From the NCBI GenBank assembly GCA_030770545.1, contig JAUCMP010000026.1, positions 6,490,501-6,554,500 on the forward strand: 64,000 bases of DNA, read 5' to 3'. Shown piece after piece: positions 9,401 through 18,816 of this stretch. The stretch's first letter is position 1. Each line of letters begins with the position of its first letter. The stretch comes from Macropodus opercularis. Taxonomy: Eukaryota; Chordata; Actinopteri; Anabantiformes; Osphronemidae. The notes under the pieces were generated by a model that was not told the origin of the DNA, searched no databases, and saw nothing but the letters and a program-made list of their open reading frames with translations. A program made the position numbers and the translations under genes.

Positions 9401-11819
9401 GCAACGGACAACTGGCACAGCCTATTGCCCAGATGGGACAACATCAGCTTCCACCCAGTGGGCAGCCAGGTATGGCTCCCATGCCTCCACCTCCCATGTC
9501 CCAGGGTCCCCCTCTTCCCCCAAACCAACAGCAGCAACTTTCTCAGCCCACTCGCTGGGTCCCTCCACGGAACCGCGCAAATGGATTTGGGGATGCAGGT
9601 GGAAGTGGTTCAGGCCAATCACCTCCCACCTCTTCTGGTGTGAGTGTTGTTCCTGGGGTTCCCTCTGAGCCTCACCCAGTCCTAGAGAAGTTGCGTATGG
9701 TCAACAATTATAACCCCAAGGACTTTGACTGGAATCCTAAGCAGGGCCGGGTGTTTATCATCAAGAGTTACTCGGAGGATGACATTCACCGCTCCATCAA
9801 GTATAACATTTGGTGCAGCACAGAGCATGGAAACAAGAGGCTTGATTCAGCTTACCGTTCGTTGGCTGGCAAAGGGCCGCTTTATCTTCTGTTCAGTGTC
9901 AATGGGAGTGGTCACTTTTGTGGTGTAGCAGAGATGCGCTCACCCGTGGACTACAACACATCTGCTGGTGTGTGGTCACAGGACAAGTGGAAAGGCCGTT
10001 TTGATGTGCGCTGGATCTTTGTTAAGGACGTTCCTAACAGTCAGCTGAGGCACATTCGACTGGAGAACAACGAAAATAAACCAGTGACCAACTCTCGGGA
10101 CACACAGGAGGTACCGCTGGACAAGGCCAGGCAGGTGTTAAAGATCATCGCTGGATATAAACACACCACTTCCATCTTTGATGACTTTTCTCACTACGAG
10201 AAGCGTCAGGAGGAGGAAGAGTGTGTGAAAAAGGTAACTTAGTTACTGTTGAATAAAGTGGCAACAGATTGTTGATGGCTGTGCTCTCATTTTGGCCAGA
10301 AAATCTATAGCATATGAAATCAGTGTGGATGTGTCCATTCTTTGTATTTCAGTGGGGTGTAGGAATATCTCAAGGATTTGCAGCTGGAATAAGGAATTCA
10401 TGTGATTATCCAGTTGGAAGTTGTGATGCTTTTTCCTTCCGTTGGTCACTGTGGTGCTTTCAGTTTTAACCCATGTAAAGTTCTACTTGAAGACTAAAAT
10501 GCAGAAGAATGAACATCGTCTGTTGTCAACCTGTTAGGATAAGTAATAATAGCACGCGCAAATGTTTATTGTAGCATTTAAAATAAACAGCTGTTTGCAT
10601 ATCTTCATTTGAATTTGATGCTGCTTCATGCTGGGATGTTACACAGCTTTCAAATTTTGTAATGTTTTGCCTTTTTAGAGGGATCAAAAGTATAAAAAGA
10701 CATTAATGCCTTATCGCTGTGGTCGTAACTTATAGTTGAATAACTACATTTGCCTGCTTGTTGTTAGATGCCACACATGGATTCTGTCCATGACTATTTA
10801 TGGTACTTTGCTGGGTTTATAGCAAAGAGGTCTCAGTTTACTCTATGTTCACTGTAATGTGAGTGTAAAGGAACAAAATGTTCACCAGATTCACTGATAA
10901 TATTTAAAGCCAACGCATCAGTTAGTTGGACTTTGATATGTTGATATAATTAATTTATTACACTCTGTACAATTCAACAGTGGCTCTATCTGCTGTTTTG
11001 TTTTGTTTTTTTTTGGACACCTGTATCTACTTATGTTTGTGGTCAACTTTTTTTTTTTTTTCAGTAATAAGGGTGAACACTGAACCTCCAATGTTGATAA
11101 AGTACCACCTGCATTTCTCTAAAAACTGTTGAATATCTCTGCAGACGTTAAGCTCATTTGCAACAACTCTGAAGTAATATGTGGCCGTGACACAAGCGCT
11201 GACGCTGCTCCACAGGACAGACGCACGTGATTAATTGTAGTTGGCAGCTATTTGATGGATTATTGATGCCACAGTGCCTCTCAAAATCTGACCGTTAACG
11301 TGCGAGTAACTTCAGCTCAAATTTAAGGCGAACTCGTGACACCATGCTAACTTGTCTGTTCAGTCTGACATTACTGCAGTGCTCAGATTTCACCCCTGTG
11401 TGTGACAGGTGGAGGTCCAAGGCAGCGAGCCATATCCCAGCAACCCAAGCAACAGGAGTCATTACAGGCTTCAGGTAACTTGCTTTCTGATGAACTCTGA
11501 AGCCTGTTTTAATACTTGATGGAGATGATTTGATGCCACTGGTGAAATGTTATGATTTTGATTGTTAAGAAACTAGCTCTATTAAATGTTGAACATATGT
11601 CCTCAGTGAATTTTAACTCATGTGCCAACAATTGCCCTGATAGTGTGAGAATGTACAACTAAAGTGTAACCTAGCAAGGATGTGCAGGTTTGTTTATTGT
11701 CGAAGTAAACTAGGAGGATTTATCTGGGTCAAGTTGAAAATGCCTTCGTTTTGTGTAATGCTGTTGTTTAACTTTGTTTTGGATTTGTGTTCCAGGACCG
11801 CCAAGGAAGAGTCAAGTAA
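6439..11819 (+). CDS. ythdf2: YTH domain family protein 2 (m6A reader), complete gene, six coding exons
   Basis: Ythdf2 binds N6-methyladenosine in mRNA in the cytoplasm and recruits the CCR4-NOT deadenylase, speeding decay; in zebrafish it helps clear maternal mRNA. Joining 6439-6465, 6689-6713, 7817-7896, 8536-10233, 11409-11474 and 11796-11819 gives 639 residues with all junctions in phase and on GT-AG sites. The N-terminal half is a low-complexity P/Q/G/S-rich region. The YTH domain spans roughly residues 448-582, and the tryptophan cage that holds m6A is intact (W470, W524, W529). Assignment to Ythdf2 rather than Ythdf1/3 rests on segments such as MSDSYMPSYYSPSIGFSYSL, DAMFGQPG, FFPSGIDFAAWG and ASWADIASKPAKPQPKLKTK. 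The C-terminus has a fish-style extra exon (VEVQGSEPYPSNPSNRSHY) absent from the human protein. The start is chosen because MSASRRLEQ parallels human MSASSLLEQ and has A at -3. Confidence 0.96.
6689..6713 (+). CDS. ythdf2: ythdf2 coding exon 2
   Basis: Acceptor CAATCCAG, then RPKGQANK plus one base, donor G|GTAAGA. This 25-base microexon matches human RPKGQGNK. An in-frame ATG just upstream (6665) could give a different N-terminus; see findings. Confidence 0.92.
6714..7816 (+). other. ythdf2 intron 2
   Basis: A 1.1 kb intron, CpG-rich in its first 700 bases, consistent with a CpG island running from the promoter. It has several CTAGC/GCTAGC-rich stretches (6990-7320) and no coding sequence. 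Confidence 0.8.
7817..7896 (+). CDS. ythdf2: ythdf2 coding exon 3
   Basis: Acceptor CTTTTCAG. Encodes VQNGAVTQKDTLNDDEFEPY then LNTQARQ. Donor CAG|GTAAGA. It corresponds to human VQNGSVHQKDGLNDDDFEPY. Confidence 0.95.
7897..8535 (+). other. ythdf2 intron 3
   Basis: AT-rich intron of 639 bases with no coding sequence or structured element seen. The acceptor is ...TATATAG. Confidence 0.85.
8536..10233 (+). CDS. ythdf2: ythdf2 coding exon 4 (low-complexity region and YTH domain)
   Basis: One 1,698-base exon encodes residues 45-610: SNAYTA, then MSDSYMP..., the P/Q-rich region (about residues 230-400) and the entire YTH domain. Recognisable stretches include FIIKSYSEDDIHRSIKYN, NGSGHFCGVAEM and GVWSQDKWKGRFDVRWIFVK. 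It ends at a donor AAG|GTAACT. Without splicing the frame closes three codons later (TAG at 10240-10242). The long open exon is typical of the family. Confidence 0.98.
10234..11408 (+). other. ythdf2 intron 4, with possible early poly(A) signals
   Basis: AT-rich intron of 1,175 bases. It opens with an in-frame stop (10240-10242) and has AATAAA at 10252-10257 and 10582-10587. Short poly-T runs lie at 11005-11060. No other gene is seen. Confidence 0.8.
10252..10257 (+). terminator. Candidate intronic poly(A) signal of ythdf2
   Basis: AATAAA lies 10 bases after the stop reached when the exon 4 donor is skipped. Use would yield a 612-residue protein ending KKVT. A second AATAAA at 10582 is the better spaced alternative. 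Use is inferred only. Confidence 0.3.
11409..11474 (+). CDS. ythdf2: ythdf2 coding exon 5
   Basis: Acceptor TGTGACAG, 22 codons (VEVQGSEPYPSNPSNRSHY then RLQ), donor CAG|GTAACT, phase 0. It has no counterpart in the human reference protein, and I believe it is conserved in other fish, from memory. Confidence 0.85.
11796..11819 (+). CDS. ythdf2: ythdf2 coding exon 6 (terminal)
   Basis: Acceptor GTGTTCCAG, then DRQGRVK and TAA. It matches the human C-terminus ERQGRGK. Confidence 0.9.
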   Translation, partial: DRQGRVK

Positions 11820-12842
11820 CAGTTGGTGCTTTGGTCAAAGGACTGCAATGCCCCTCGCCCCCAAATCCCTATCCACCCCATTACATCATTACATCCAGAT
11901 CTCTAAGAAAATCTAATAGGGGTGAAGAATTAACCAAGGACAAAAACTAAATGAAGACTTTCTTGATTTCTTTTGACTTTAAAGACTTACTTCGAACTTG
12001 TAGTAAAAAGAAAACGATTATTCATAGGACTGCAACTAAATGCATAGCATCCTTAGGTGAAACATTTTTTGCCCCACCCCATTCCACTACATATGCTTTT
12101 CCCGTGTATGCTGCTTTTTCCTTTGTCCTTTTAATGAAAGGTTCATCCTCTGTTTTTATGGTCCAAGAGCAAGTCTGTAATGGTCACACAAACACAGATT
12201 TAATAGAAATTTCTAGTGTTGGTTTATTGGCGTCCCAAAGTCAAGAATGAGCCGTTTGTCTCATTTTATTTGTACGCACGCCCCCTGATGCTCCTTTCTT
12301 CTGAGGACGCTCACACTTTCAAACAGGATGCAGTGGAGTTTCCTCCTCCGGCAGATTTTTCGTCGTAGGAAGGTGGCGACCACGCTCACTCCAGAAGCAG
12401 TTTTGTACATGCGCACCATGTTTTTGGTTCGGAGGACAGCAGATGTTCAAAATGGCCCTCTAATTTGTTTTTGTGTGGTGGATGGAGTATGTGGGGAAGG
12501 GAGGATCTGGAGAGGTAGGGAAGGGGGTTAAGTTTGAAAGCAGAAGAATTAAGTTGATGAGCCCTGCTCTGTGTCTAATTTTAGTCTAAAAATGGGGCCC
12601 TCTGTTAACAGTCTTCATTGGACTTTATTTACCTTATTTCTCCTCTTAAACAAGTTGATTCGTCGTTGCTATTGGCTGCTTTCTTCTTTGTTTTTTGCTT
12701 CCTCCGTTTTTTTCTAAACAGTGATGCTGAGTGGCCTTGCCCCCACTCGTTCTATTAATCAGTTCAAAAGTAATAAATGTGGTATATTCAGCAGCTCTGG
12801 TGTGCATTCCCCTTGTTTGACAGTGTAACGCCTTTTCTTTTC

Positions 12843-12864
12843 TTTTTTTTTTTTTTTTTTTTTT
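12843..12864. repeat. Poly-T tract
   Basis: T22 within the ythdf2 3' UTR, read directly. Confidence 0.95.
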
Positions 12865-13150
12865 GTAATACAGCACTTATATATTCTTTTCCCACGTGGG
12901 TCCGTTTTTCTGCTAACCATACTCAACCCGTCCATTCCCTGTCCTGACTTCAGTCTGTACCTGCATTTCCTACCTCTGCTTTACAAACGCACATTGTCTG
13001 CCTCAGTCCCATCTTCCCACATTTGAATGCTCCATCAACCATACATACTAGATCACAGTTTAGCTTCCACCGTTTTCAGAATGTCATAGTTGGTGACTAA
13101 AAAGAAACCGCAAGGTCCTCTTTCAGAACTACTGGCTTAATTTGTGGCAT

Positions 13151-13156
13151 AATAAA
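13151..13156 (+). terminator. ythdf2: Likely main poly(A) signal of ythdf2
   Basis: AATAAA followed within 30-60 bases by GT- and T-rich sequence. An alternative lies at 12772-12777. Confidence 0.5.
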
Positions 13157-13502
13157 AAGCTCCACAAAGTCCATGTATGGGTTATTCTGATGTTCGTTTC
13201 TTCTTTAGCTGTGTGGGAGGTCTGTGCCTATGTTTTCTGGCACTACTGTTATGTAACACTGGATTTTGGTCTGTTTCTATAGACTGTTGCATAGATTGAG
13301 TGGCTCCTTACAGTCTGGGTCATGTGTACTTGTTGGTCCTAATTCATACATAAAAGCTGAGCAGTGATGTTAATCTGACACATGTGAAGCTATTAGGCTC
13401 ATGGAGACATAGCTTTTGACGTGGTTCGAATTTCAGCCACAGTTCTGAAAAAAGCTCTGTCCCATCTTCGTGCACCCGTAAAAAAACGACTGAGCCAACT
13501 AT

Positions 13503-13550
13503 CCGCCATTTTCTCAGTTGTGTTGCGCGTAGCGGCCACAAGAGGGCGAC
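13503..13550 (+). promoter_or_regulatory. YY1-like and CTCF-like motif cluster downstream of ythdf2
   Basis: CCGCCATTTT (from 13503) resembles YY1. CCACAAGAGGGCGAC (13536-13550) matches the CTCF core except at one position. The orientation is the same as the motif at 6208. Function is inferred. Confidence 0.45.
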
Positions 13551-14308
13551 ACAGCCCCATTTAAAGCCGCTGGTGCGCCACACTGAGAAAAGGGTCCTTC
13601 ATCAGTCGAGGTTAACGGGTTTACTGAACCATCCTGAGCTTTAAGGCCATTTCTAGTCCACGTTCAGTGTAAGTATTGGCCCACAGTCGAGCAAAAAGAT
13701 ATTTGGAGGAACCACTAGTGCTGTGATTCTTTAAATAAGGTTTATGGTTTTATGTGGACTGATGATGGTGCAGAAAGAAGAAACGGCGGTGGAAAAGTCT
13801 AACAAAGCCCTAAAATAACACCACTGTGGAATTTAACAACTTTGTGCCAAATTAAAGTCACGCACAGTTTTTTTTTCTTCCGCCTGACAAAAACTCATCT
13901 TGTTCATATTATCTCCAAAGATTAAAACTGCAGCTTGTACCTAAAGACCTGATTGAGCGTTATTTTGTGCTGTCATAGTTGTATCTATAATATTTGGCAT
14001 TAACTGTGACTGCTCCACCTCCGAATGAGAAATAAGCCGAACAACCACCAAATGCCATCACGCATCGAGCGTCTGACGCGCACTGTAAAAAAAAAAAACG
14101 CCATCCGGGGCCATGACGGACCAGCGCTCAGCTTTCTTTGCGGCTCTTTGGGAAGTGCGTGTGCGTAAGTGTCGGCTGTTGTGAGGGGGGGGGTCGCCGG
14201 CACGTGTCGTGTCTGCGCGGCGGGTGCGTGGCATCCATGCTGCCTCGAGGGGCTCTCCCGTGACCCTTATCTGCGCGTCTCTGGGGACGCGTTTTAGACC
14301 TTCCTGAG

Positions 14309-14316
14309 ATGCAAAT
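14309..14316 (+). promoter_or_regulatory. Octamer (POU) motif ATGCAAAT
   Basis: A perfect octamer at the end of a CpG-rich block, 80 bases before a GGA-rich tract. It could be part of an enhancer. An 8-mer alone is weak evidence. Confidence 0.25.
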
Positions 14317-14557
14317 GAGCGGCCATAAAAGAGAGGCAGATACAGCCAACGAGACGATGGAGGAGAAGAAAGGGAAATTGGACCATGGGGAGAAAGTGGA
14401 GGAGGAGGAGGAGGTTGGGGGGGTTGAAGGCGAGGAAGAGGATGGGAGGAGGTCAGCAATCGCATCTCGAGAGCTAAACGTATGGAAGAGATGGAGAAAA
14501 CAAAAGTTGCTACAGTAGTAAAATGACAGATTCCTCTGAAATTGTGACTATAATGCA

Positions 14558-14577
14558 GTGTGTGTGTGTGTGTGTGT
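14558..14577. repeat. (GT)n microsatellite
   Basis: Ten GT dinucleotides, read directly. Confidence 0.9.
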
Positions 14578-15535
14578 ATATTCCATGTACACATACTGAT
14601 ATTTGGACACATCCCAGGATGCGCGACTTTAAAGACCATAGTTTCCCTTTGATGACTTCACTGTCCCTATAAACTGCGTTTAAAGGGATAATAAATAATT
14701 CAGAGAAACAACGTTAAAACGCGTTGTGTCTGAGTCCATATTGCACTGCAAGGTCATGGCTCTGCTTTATTTTCTCCTCATTATCATAAAGCATCAATCG
14801 CTTTCTTCCATTAGTGACGCTCCACCATGTCGCCGACCCGACCTCTATTTACATGCCTAGATTAGATTTCTTCTCTCATTCTGTGCGTTTTGTTTTGAAA
14901 GGCTTGTCAGGCTAATCTAGAAATAAAAATAAACGGAATTAATGTTTTTTGTTTTTTTTAAATCTGCATTATCGGAACGTAGTTCGGGGCTGATTTATTT
15001 GATGAGAAAACACAAATTGTCTCCATGGAGCTCGATTAGTTGCCAGTTTTGGGAACGTTACTATATCTTCATTGCAAATAATGTTTTGTAATTTTCCTCA
15101 TGTGTGACAAAGTATAAATCTTTTATTAGATGCTAAACTGTATTTATAATCTTTAACACACACACGCACCCATTTTAATGGGCTGTCAACTCACACCTGC
15201 CATCAGTTTGTCTCTATAATTTAAATAACAGCAGCAGCTAAAATATGTGGGCTATTTAGAAATAGAAATTTGTCACCATGATGAATGTTTGTATAATGCA
15301 AGAGGGGTCTATGTGCAGTCACCTGCTCGCCATTGTGACGCATTCTGCGCTGTTGACACACTGAGCATTACTCGCTCATTTCTCCCAGTGTCCTCGTGCA
15401 TAATGTGCAGACAGCCATCAGGGCCCTTATAACAGTTGATGACCTCTGTCTTAACATATGTGGCACACTTGCCCTCTGCACGCTCTGATTGTGTGGCGAT
15501 GACAGACAATAAAGAAATCCTATCTACTAAATACA

Positions 15536-15536
<1 letters not shown>

Positions 15537-15572
<36 letters not shown>
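15537..15572. repeat. (TA)n microsatellite
   Basis: Eighteen TA dinucleotides, read directly. Confidence 0.95.
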
Positions 15573-15575
<3 letters not shown>

Positions 15576-15965
15576 AACAGGCTTTGTATAGATGCAGGAT
15601 ATTAAATGCAGTAGTAAATGCTTGTTCTTATAATCTAAATCTCAGTCGCCTAAAGAGTCTTTACTATATTGACCATACAGTGATTTTATTCATACATGAA
15701 ATTAAGGAAGTAAAAGCAAGAAATCTTTACCATCGTTTTTTGTTCTGTATTTTCCGCCTCCATCATCTGCGATGTAGGTCAACTCACATCTCTACTGCCT
15801 ACAGCGATTTACAGCTGGAATCAGTGGATGCAGCTCTGTGATTATAGCAGTAGAAATGTGGCTCATTATTTAAATTACTCAGTGTCTTCATCTTTGGGGG
15901 TTTTCTGTACTCGAAAAAGAAATACTCGGTGGAACAAATACAAATGTGGCGCATGAAATGACTTC

Positions 15966-15971
15966 TTTATT
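15966..15971 (-). terminator. Candidate poly(A) signal of the primary miR-124 transcript
   Basis: Plus TTTATT reads AATAAA on the minus strand, about 0.67 kb downstream of the mir-124 hairpin. It is followed on that strand by T/GT-rich sequence. Fits the 3' end of a minus-strand primary transcript, but is unproven. Confidence 0.4.
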
Positions 15972-16639
15972 GAGATTTGTACACAACAAAAGTAAAAAGT
16001 GTGATTGTGAAACAACTGGCAAAAAAAAAGAAAGTATTTTAAATCGAATGCAGACAGGTAATTCAAGGTGATGATTGATCTGATGCGTTCAAGTAAATCA
16101 GGTTTGCGGGGTTGCTGCCTTTTATGACGGGCCTAATGGAAGAGCTAAATAAAAGCAATAGTATCCGACAGCAGCACGTCATGTCCCTGCTGCATTCTCA
16201 CCCTGTATTTTCATCTTCCTTTCAGATGGGGCAAGCGCACGCTCATGCGTAATCACACAAACCTTTGAAGTGGCCCTCTGTCACCACATGGCAAATCCCC
16301 CTGGTGTGATCCCTCTGTCCATTTGGCCACAGGACCAGCACTGGTAGGCTGCCTACGGCTCTGTCTGTTCTGACATTATGGAAACCAGTTTATTAGTTAA
16401 GAGTTGCACTGGGATTCAAGTATATCTCTGGGTTATCTTTGTTTCCCTTCGCTTGCATTAACTGATGTGTGCGTCAGTCCCTCGCACGCCAGTATTCTGT
16501 AGCTCTGCCAGGTCCTCTGTTGCTATTAATGTCATTGCTTGCTAATCTGATGGGACTGTGGCGATCCTCCATCTGTGTAGTTATCGGTGACACCTTTGTG
16601 GGGTTCTCTCAGGTGAGCGAAGACTGTGGCTTCTCTCTT

Positions 16640-16659
16640 GGCATTCACCGCGTGCCTTA
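16640..16659 (-). ncRNA. mir124: Mature miR-124-3p
   Basis: Twenty bases identical to the animal-wide miR-124-3p. The seed AAGGCAC is intact. Confidence 0.98.
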
Positions 16660-16675
16660 ATTGTATTGAAATTAA

Positions 16676-16696
16676 ATCAAGGTCCACTGTGAACAC
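16676..16696 (-). ncRNA. mir124: miR-124-5p (passenger arm)
   Basis: Contains GTTCACAGTGGACCTTGAT. The human arm has GCGGACC where this has GTGGACC. It pairs with the 3p arm with the usual bulges. Confidence 0.9.
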
Positions 16697-17590
16697 AAAG
16701 AGCTCAAACCCAAACTTCCCAAACATCCATGGGTGCTTTTCATTTCCCGCTCGCCTGCTGATTTTAGCAAAACTACCTTAGTTTTATTTAATGTGTACTC
16801 TGTTTGCTGATGGCTGTGATGTCAGAAGTTGTTCTTTTGTCGTCCATTCCTGTTGGACTTTCTCGTTCCTCTTTCCTCACCTGTGATCTCTCTTCCCTGT
16901 GGTCTCAGAGGCAGCTATGCGGTCCTTTCACACGTCAAAGTGCAGAGCATGCTAATCCTACACCAGCGTGCAGTCCCCATTAGTAGTGAAAGCAGGTTCT
17001 ATGTAGTCAATGCCGAAACACACATATGTGATTCAAACCATGGAAACTGGGGTTGCACCAGTTGTGCAGATTGTATATCATGCACGCGCTTCTGGATGTG
17101 CAAGAATAGATTTCCAGCATTAAAATGTGCGAGGAAAAGAAAAATACATGTGGTGATCGTCAAAGCAGCATTCACACCAATAAATCATTCAGTGTATACA
17201 CATACATAAACAGCACATCATTAAAAAGCACCACAGAGAGAGGAGAGTACAGAGAATCACGGAGTGAGATAGAGCGAGCGAGCACAGCTACCTTTGTTGC
17301 ACCAGACAGAAGCAGCCCAGCTACCTGATTGCTACCATTCCTGCAGACCATCTTCCCCTCAGAGCAAAACAAAGGATGACGACTAGATATTTACGGGCAC
17401 ACACGCACCGACGCGCCGCTTATGCCTTATCCCACCATAGCATCGCCTCGCCTCTACTCTTCCTGCTTAAGACCTTGGTACGGTTTAACGAGACCAAGCA
17501 GTTCTTCATTACAGTTGGTAAAGCTGTGTCGTTATCTCCCCCTTACCCTCCCTCTTCCCGCCTACTCTCCATCTCTTCTCCACTGTTCTC

Positions 17591-17625
17591 TGTGTGTGTG
17601 CGCGCGCGCGTGTGTGTGTGTGCGC
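17591..17625. repeat. Compound (TG)n(CG)n(TG)n repeat
   Basis: Alternating purine-pyrimidine tract: TG x5, CG x5, TG x5-6. This composition favours Z-DNA. Confidence 0.95.
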
Positions 17626-18350
17626 ATTCTGCGCATGCAACTATAGCCATGTACAGCCTGGGAAACAAAATAACAAATCTCCACTTTCTGCATATACGTG
17701 CAATAACGACATGCAGGGATTAATGACGGGGTTAGATACGGATGTGTAACAAAACAAAGAAATAGGAAGAATCTAGCTTTTTGGCTGTTACGCAAGACTT
17801 TCAGATCCAGAAAAGCTGCAACTGTTACCATTAAAAATCAATATTTTTCTAGAAGTCTTGACCACTGCGCTTCATTTCTCTCTCTATGCCTACAGAATGC
17901 TACTGTAGCATAAGAAGAATGTTTGATCACATCAGATCAAAGATATCCTTCCTTTCTAAAGACAAGGCAAAAAAAAACAGCAGAGGATCTGCAGAGTATT
18001 TCCTTCTTCGGGTCCTTGGTCCTGGTTTTGTTTTTGTTGTTGCTGTAGTTGTAGCTGTGACTCTGCAGCTCCATCCTGTGAAGGTCCTTGTGGGTTGGGA
18101 AGATCGGGGGAGCAGGCACACAGGGGGGTGGTGGGATGGCTGACAAGGGGGCTGAAGGGACGGGAGGCAGGCAGGCAGGTGTCACGCATGCAGTCAGGGG
18201 AAGAGAGGAGAGAGGTGAAAAAAACAAAAAAACTCAGCTAAATTCTACCCAGTCACCACCACCAGGAAATTCCATTTGGATCTGCTCAAGACAAAACCAA
18301 AAAGGAAGACAAAAAAAGAAGGAAGACAAAAAAGCCCAAGCCATGTAAAA

Positions 18351-18385
18351 TATACATATATACGCCAGGAAGGTATATATGTATA
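18351..18385. repeat. Perfect inverted repeat, 13-bp stem and 9-base loop
   Basis: TATACATATATAC (18351-18363) and GTATATATGTATA (18373-18385) are exact reverse complements separated by GCCAGGAAG. Confidence 0.9.
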
Positions 18386-18526
18386 AGGATCCAAGGGAGA
18401 AGGAGAAGGAGAGAGATAAGGGATGGACGGACGAGGAGGAACCACTGGCTCACACACAGACACACTGCGCTGAGGCGAAGGCACAGGCTTCAATTTATGC
18501 TTTCTGGTCGACACCACCCCCCACCT

Positions 18527-18548
18527 CACACACACACACACACACACA
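18527..18548. repeat. (CA)n microsatellite
   Basis: Eleven CA dinucleotides, read directly. Confidence 0.95.
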
Positions 18549-18790
18549 TGCAGACACACACACAGAGCGTCCCGCCCCTATCTGCCCCTGTCCCTGTCCT
18601 GTCCCGTACTGGATGCGTGGCCCAGCTGATCAGTGCAGAGGGATTAGCCAACGAGGCCAGCTGGCAGGGATTACACAGGCAAAGTGGGGGAGGTGTGCAT
18701 GGGGGGTGGTGGGAATGGGAGGGTGGACATGGGGTGAGGAGGGTAGGCCTAATACTGGGGGGTGGGGGTGGGAGGCCCTGTCTAGTCCTG

Positions 18791-18816
18791 CACACACACA
18801 CACACACACACACACA
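18791..18816. repeat. (CA)n microsatellite
   Basis: Thirteen CA dinucleotides, read directly. Confidence 0.95.

Larger units (their letters stand above)
11820..13175 (+). other. ythdf2: ythdf2 3' UTR (inferred)
   Basis: Non-coding, T-rich sequence following the ythdf2 stop. It contains two AATAAA signals (12772-12777 and 13151-13156) and a T22 tract at 12843-12864. The second signal is followed by GT/T-rich sequence suited to cleavage, so the UTR is drawn to about 13,175. No exact 7-mer miR-124 target (GTGCCTT) was seen in it. Confidence 0.6.
13176..15960. other. Intergenic DNA between ythdf2 and the mir-124 unit
   Basis: No recognisable gene. It holds a YY1/CTCF-like cluster (13,503-13,550), a CpG-rich block (14,060-14,290) followed by an octamer motif and a GGA-rich tract (14,309-14,455), and GT and TA microsatellites. 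The long minus-strand ORF at 14,639-14,058 is proline/threonine-rich low-complexity sequence opposite the GGA tract and is not regarded as a gene. Confidence 0.6.
16628..16710 (-). ncRNA. mir124: mir-124 precursor hairpin
   Basis: The minus strand contains the exact 20-nt mature miR-124-3p, TAAGGCACGCGGTGAATGCC (16659-16640). Upstream on the same strand is the 5p arm GTGTTCACAGTGGACCTTGA (within 16696-16676). They are joined by the usual loop region and closed by CTCTT (16702-16698) pairing with AAGAG (16639-16635). miR-124 is the main neuronal microRNA of animals; loaded into Argonaute, it represses non-neuronal mRNAs. The hairpin lies about 12 kb upstream of msra and points away from it, as human MIR124-1 does relative to MSRA. 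The 5p arm differs from the human one at a few positions, as expected for the less constrained strand. The host transcript (Rncr3/MIR124-1HG in mammals) should start to the right, in the 17-28 kb interval. Confidence 0.98.

Noticed and set aside
8554..10242. Treating the 562-codon ORF as the whole ythdf2 gene
   Set aside because: Conserved upstream exons (MSASRRLEQ, RPKGQANK, VQNG...) and downstream exons splice in phase. The ORF start is an internal methionine and its last two codons and stop are intronic.
14058..14639. 193-codon minus-strand ORF
   Set aside because: Proline- and threonine-rich low complexity opposite GGA and GT repeats; no start context or family likeness.
16532..16726. 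64-codon minus-strand ORF over mir-124
   Set aside because: It is a chance reading through the microRNA hairpin.
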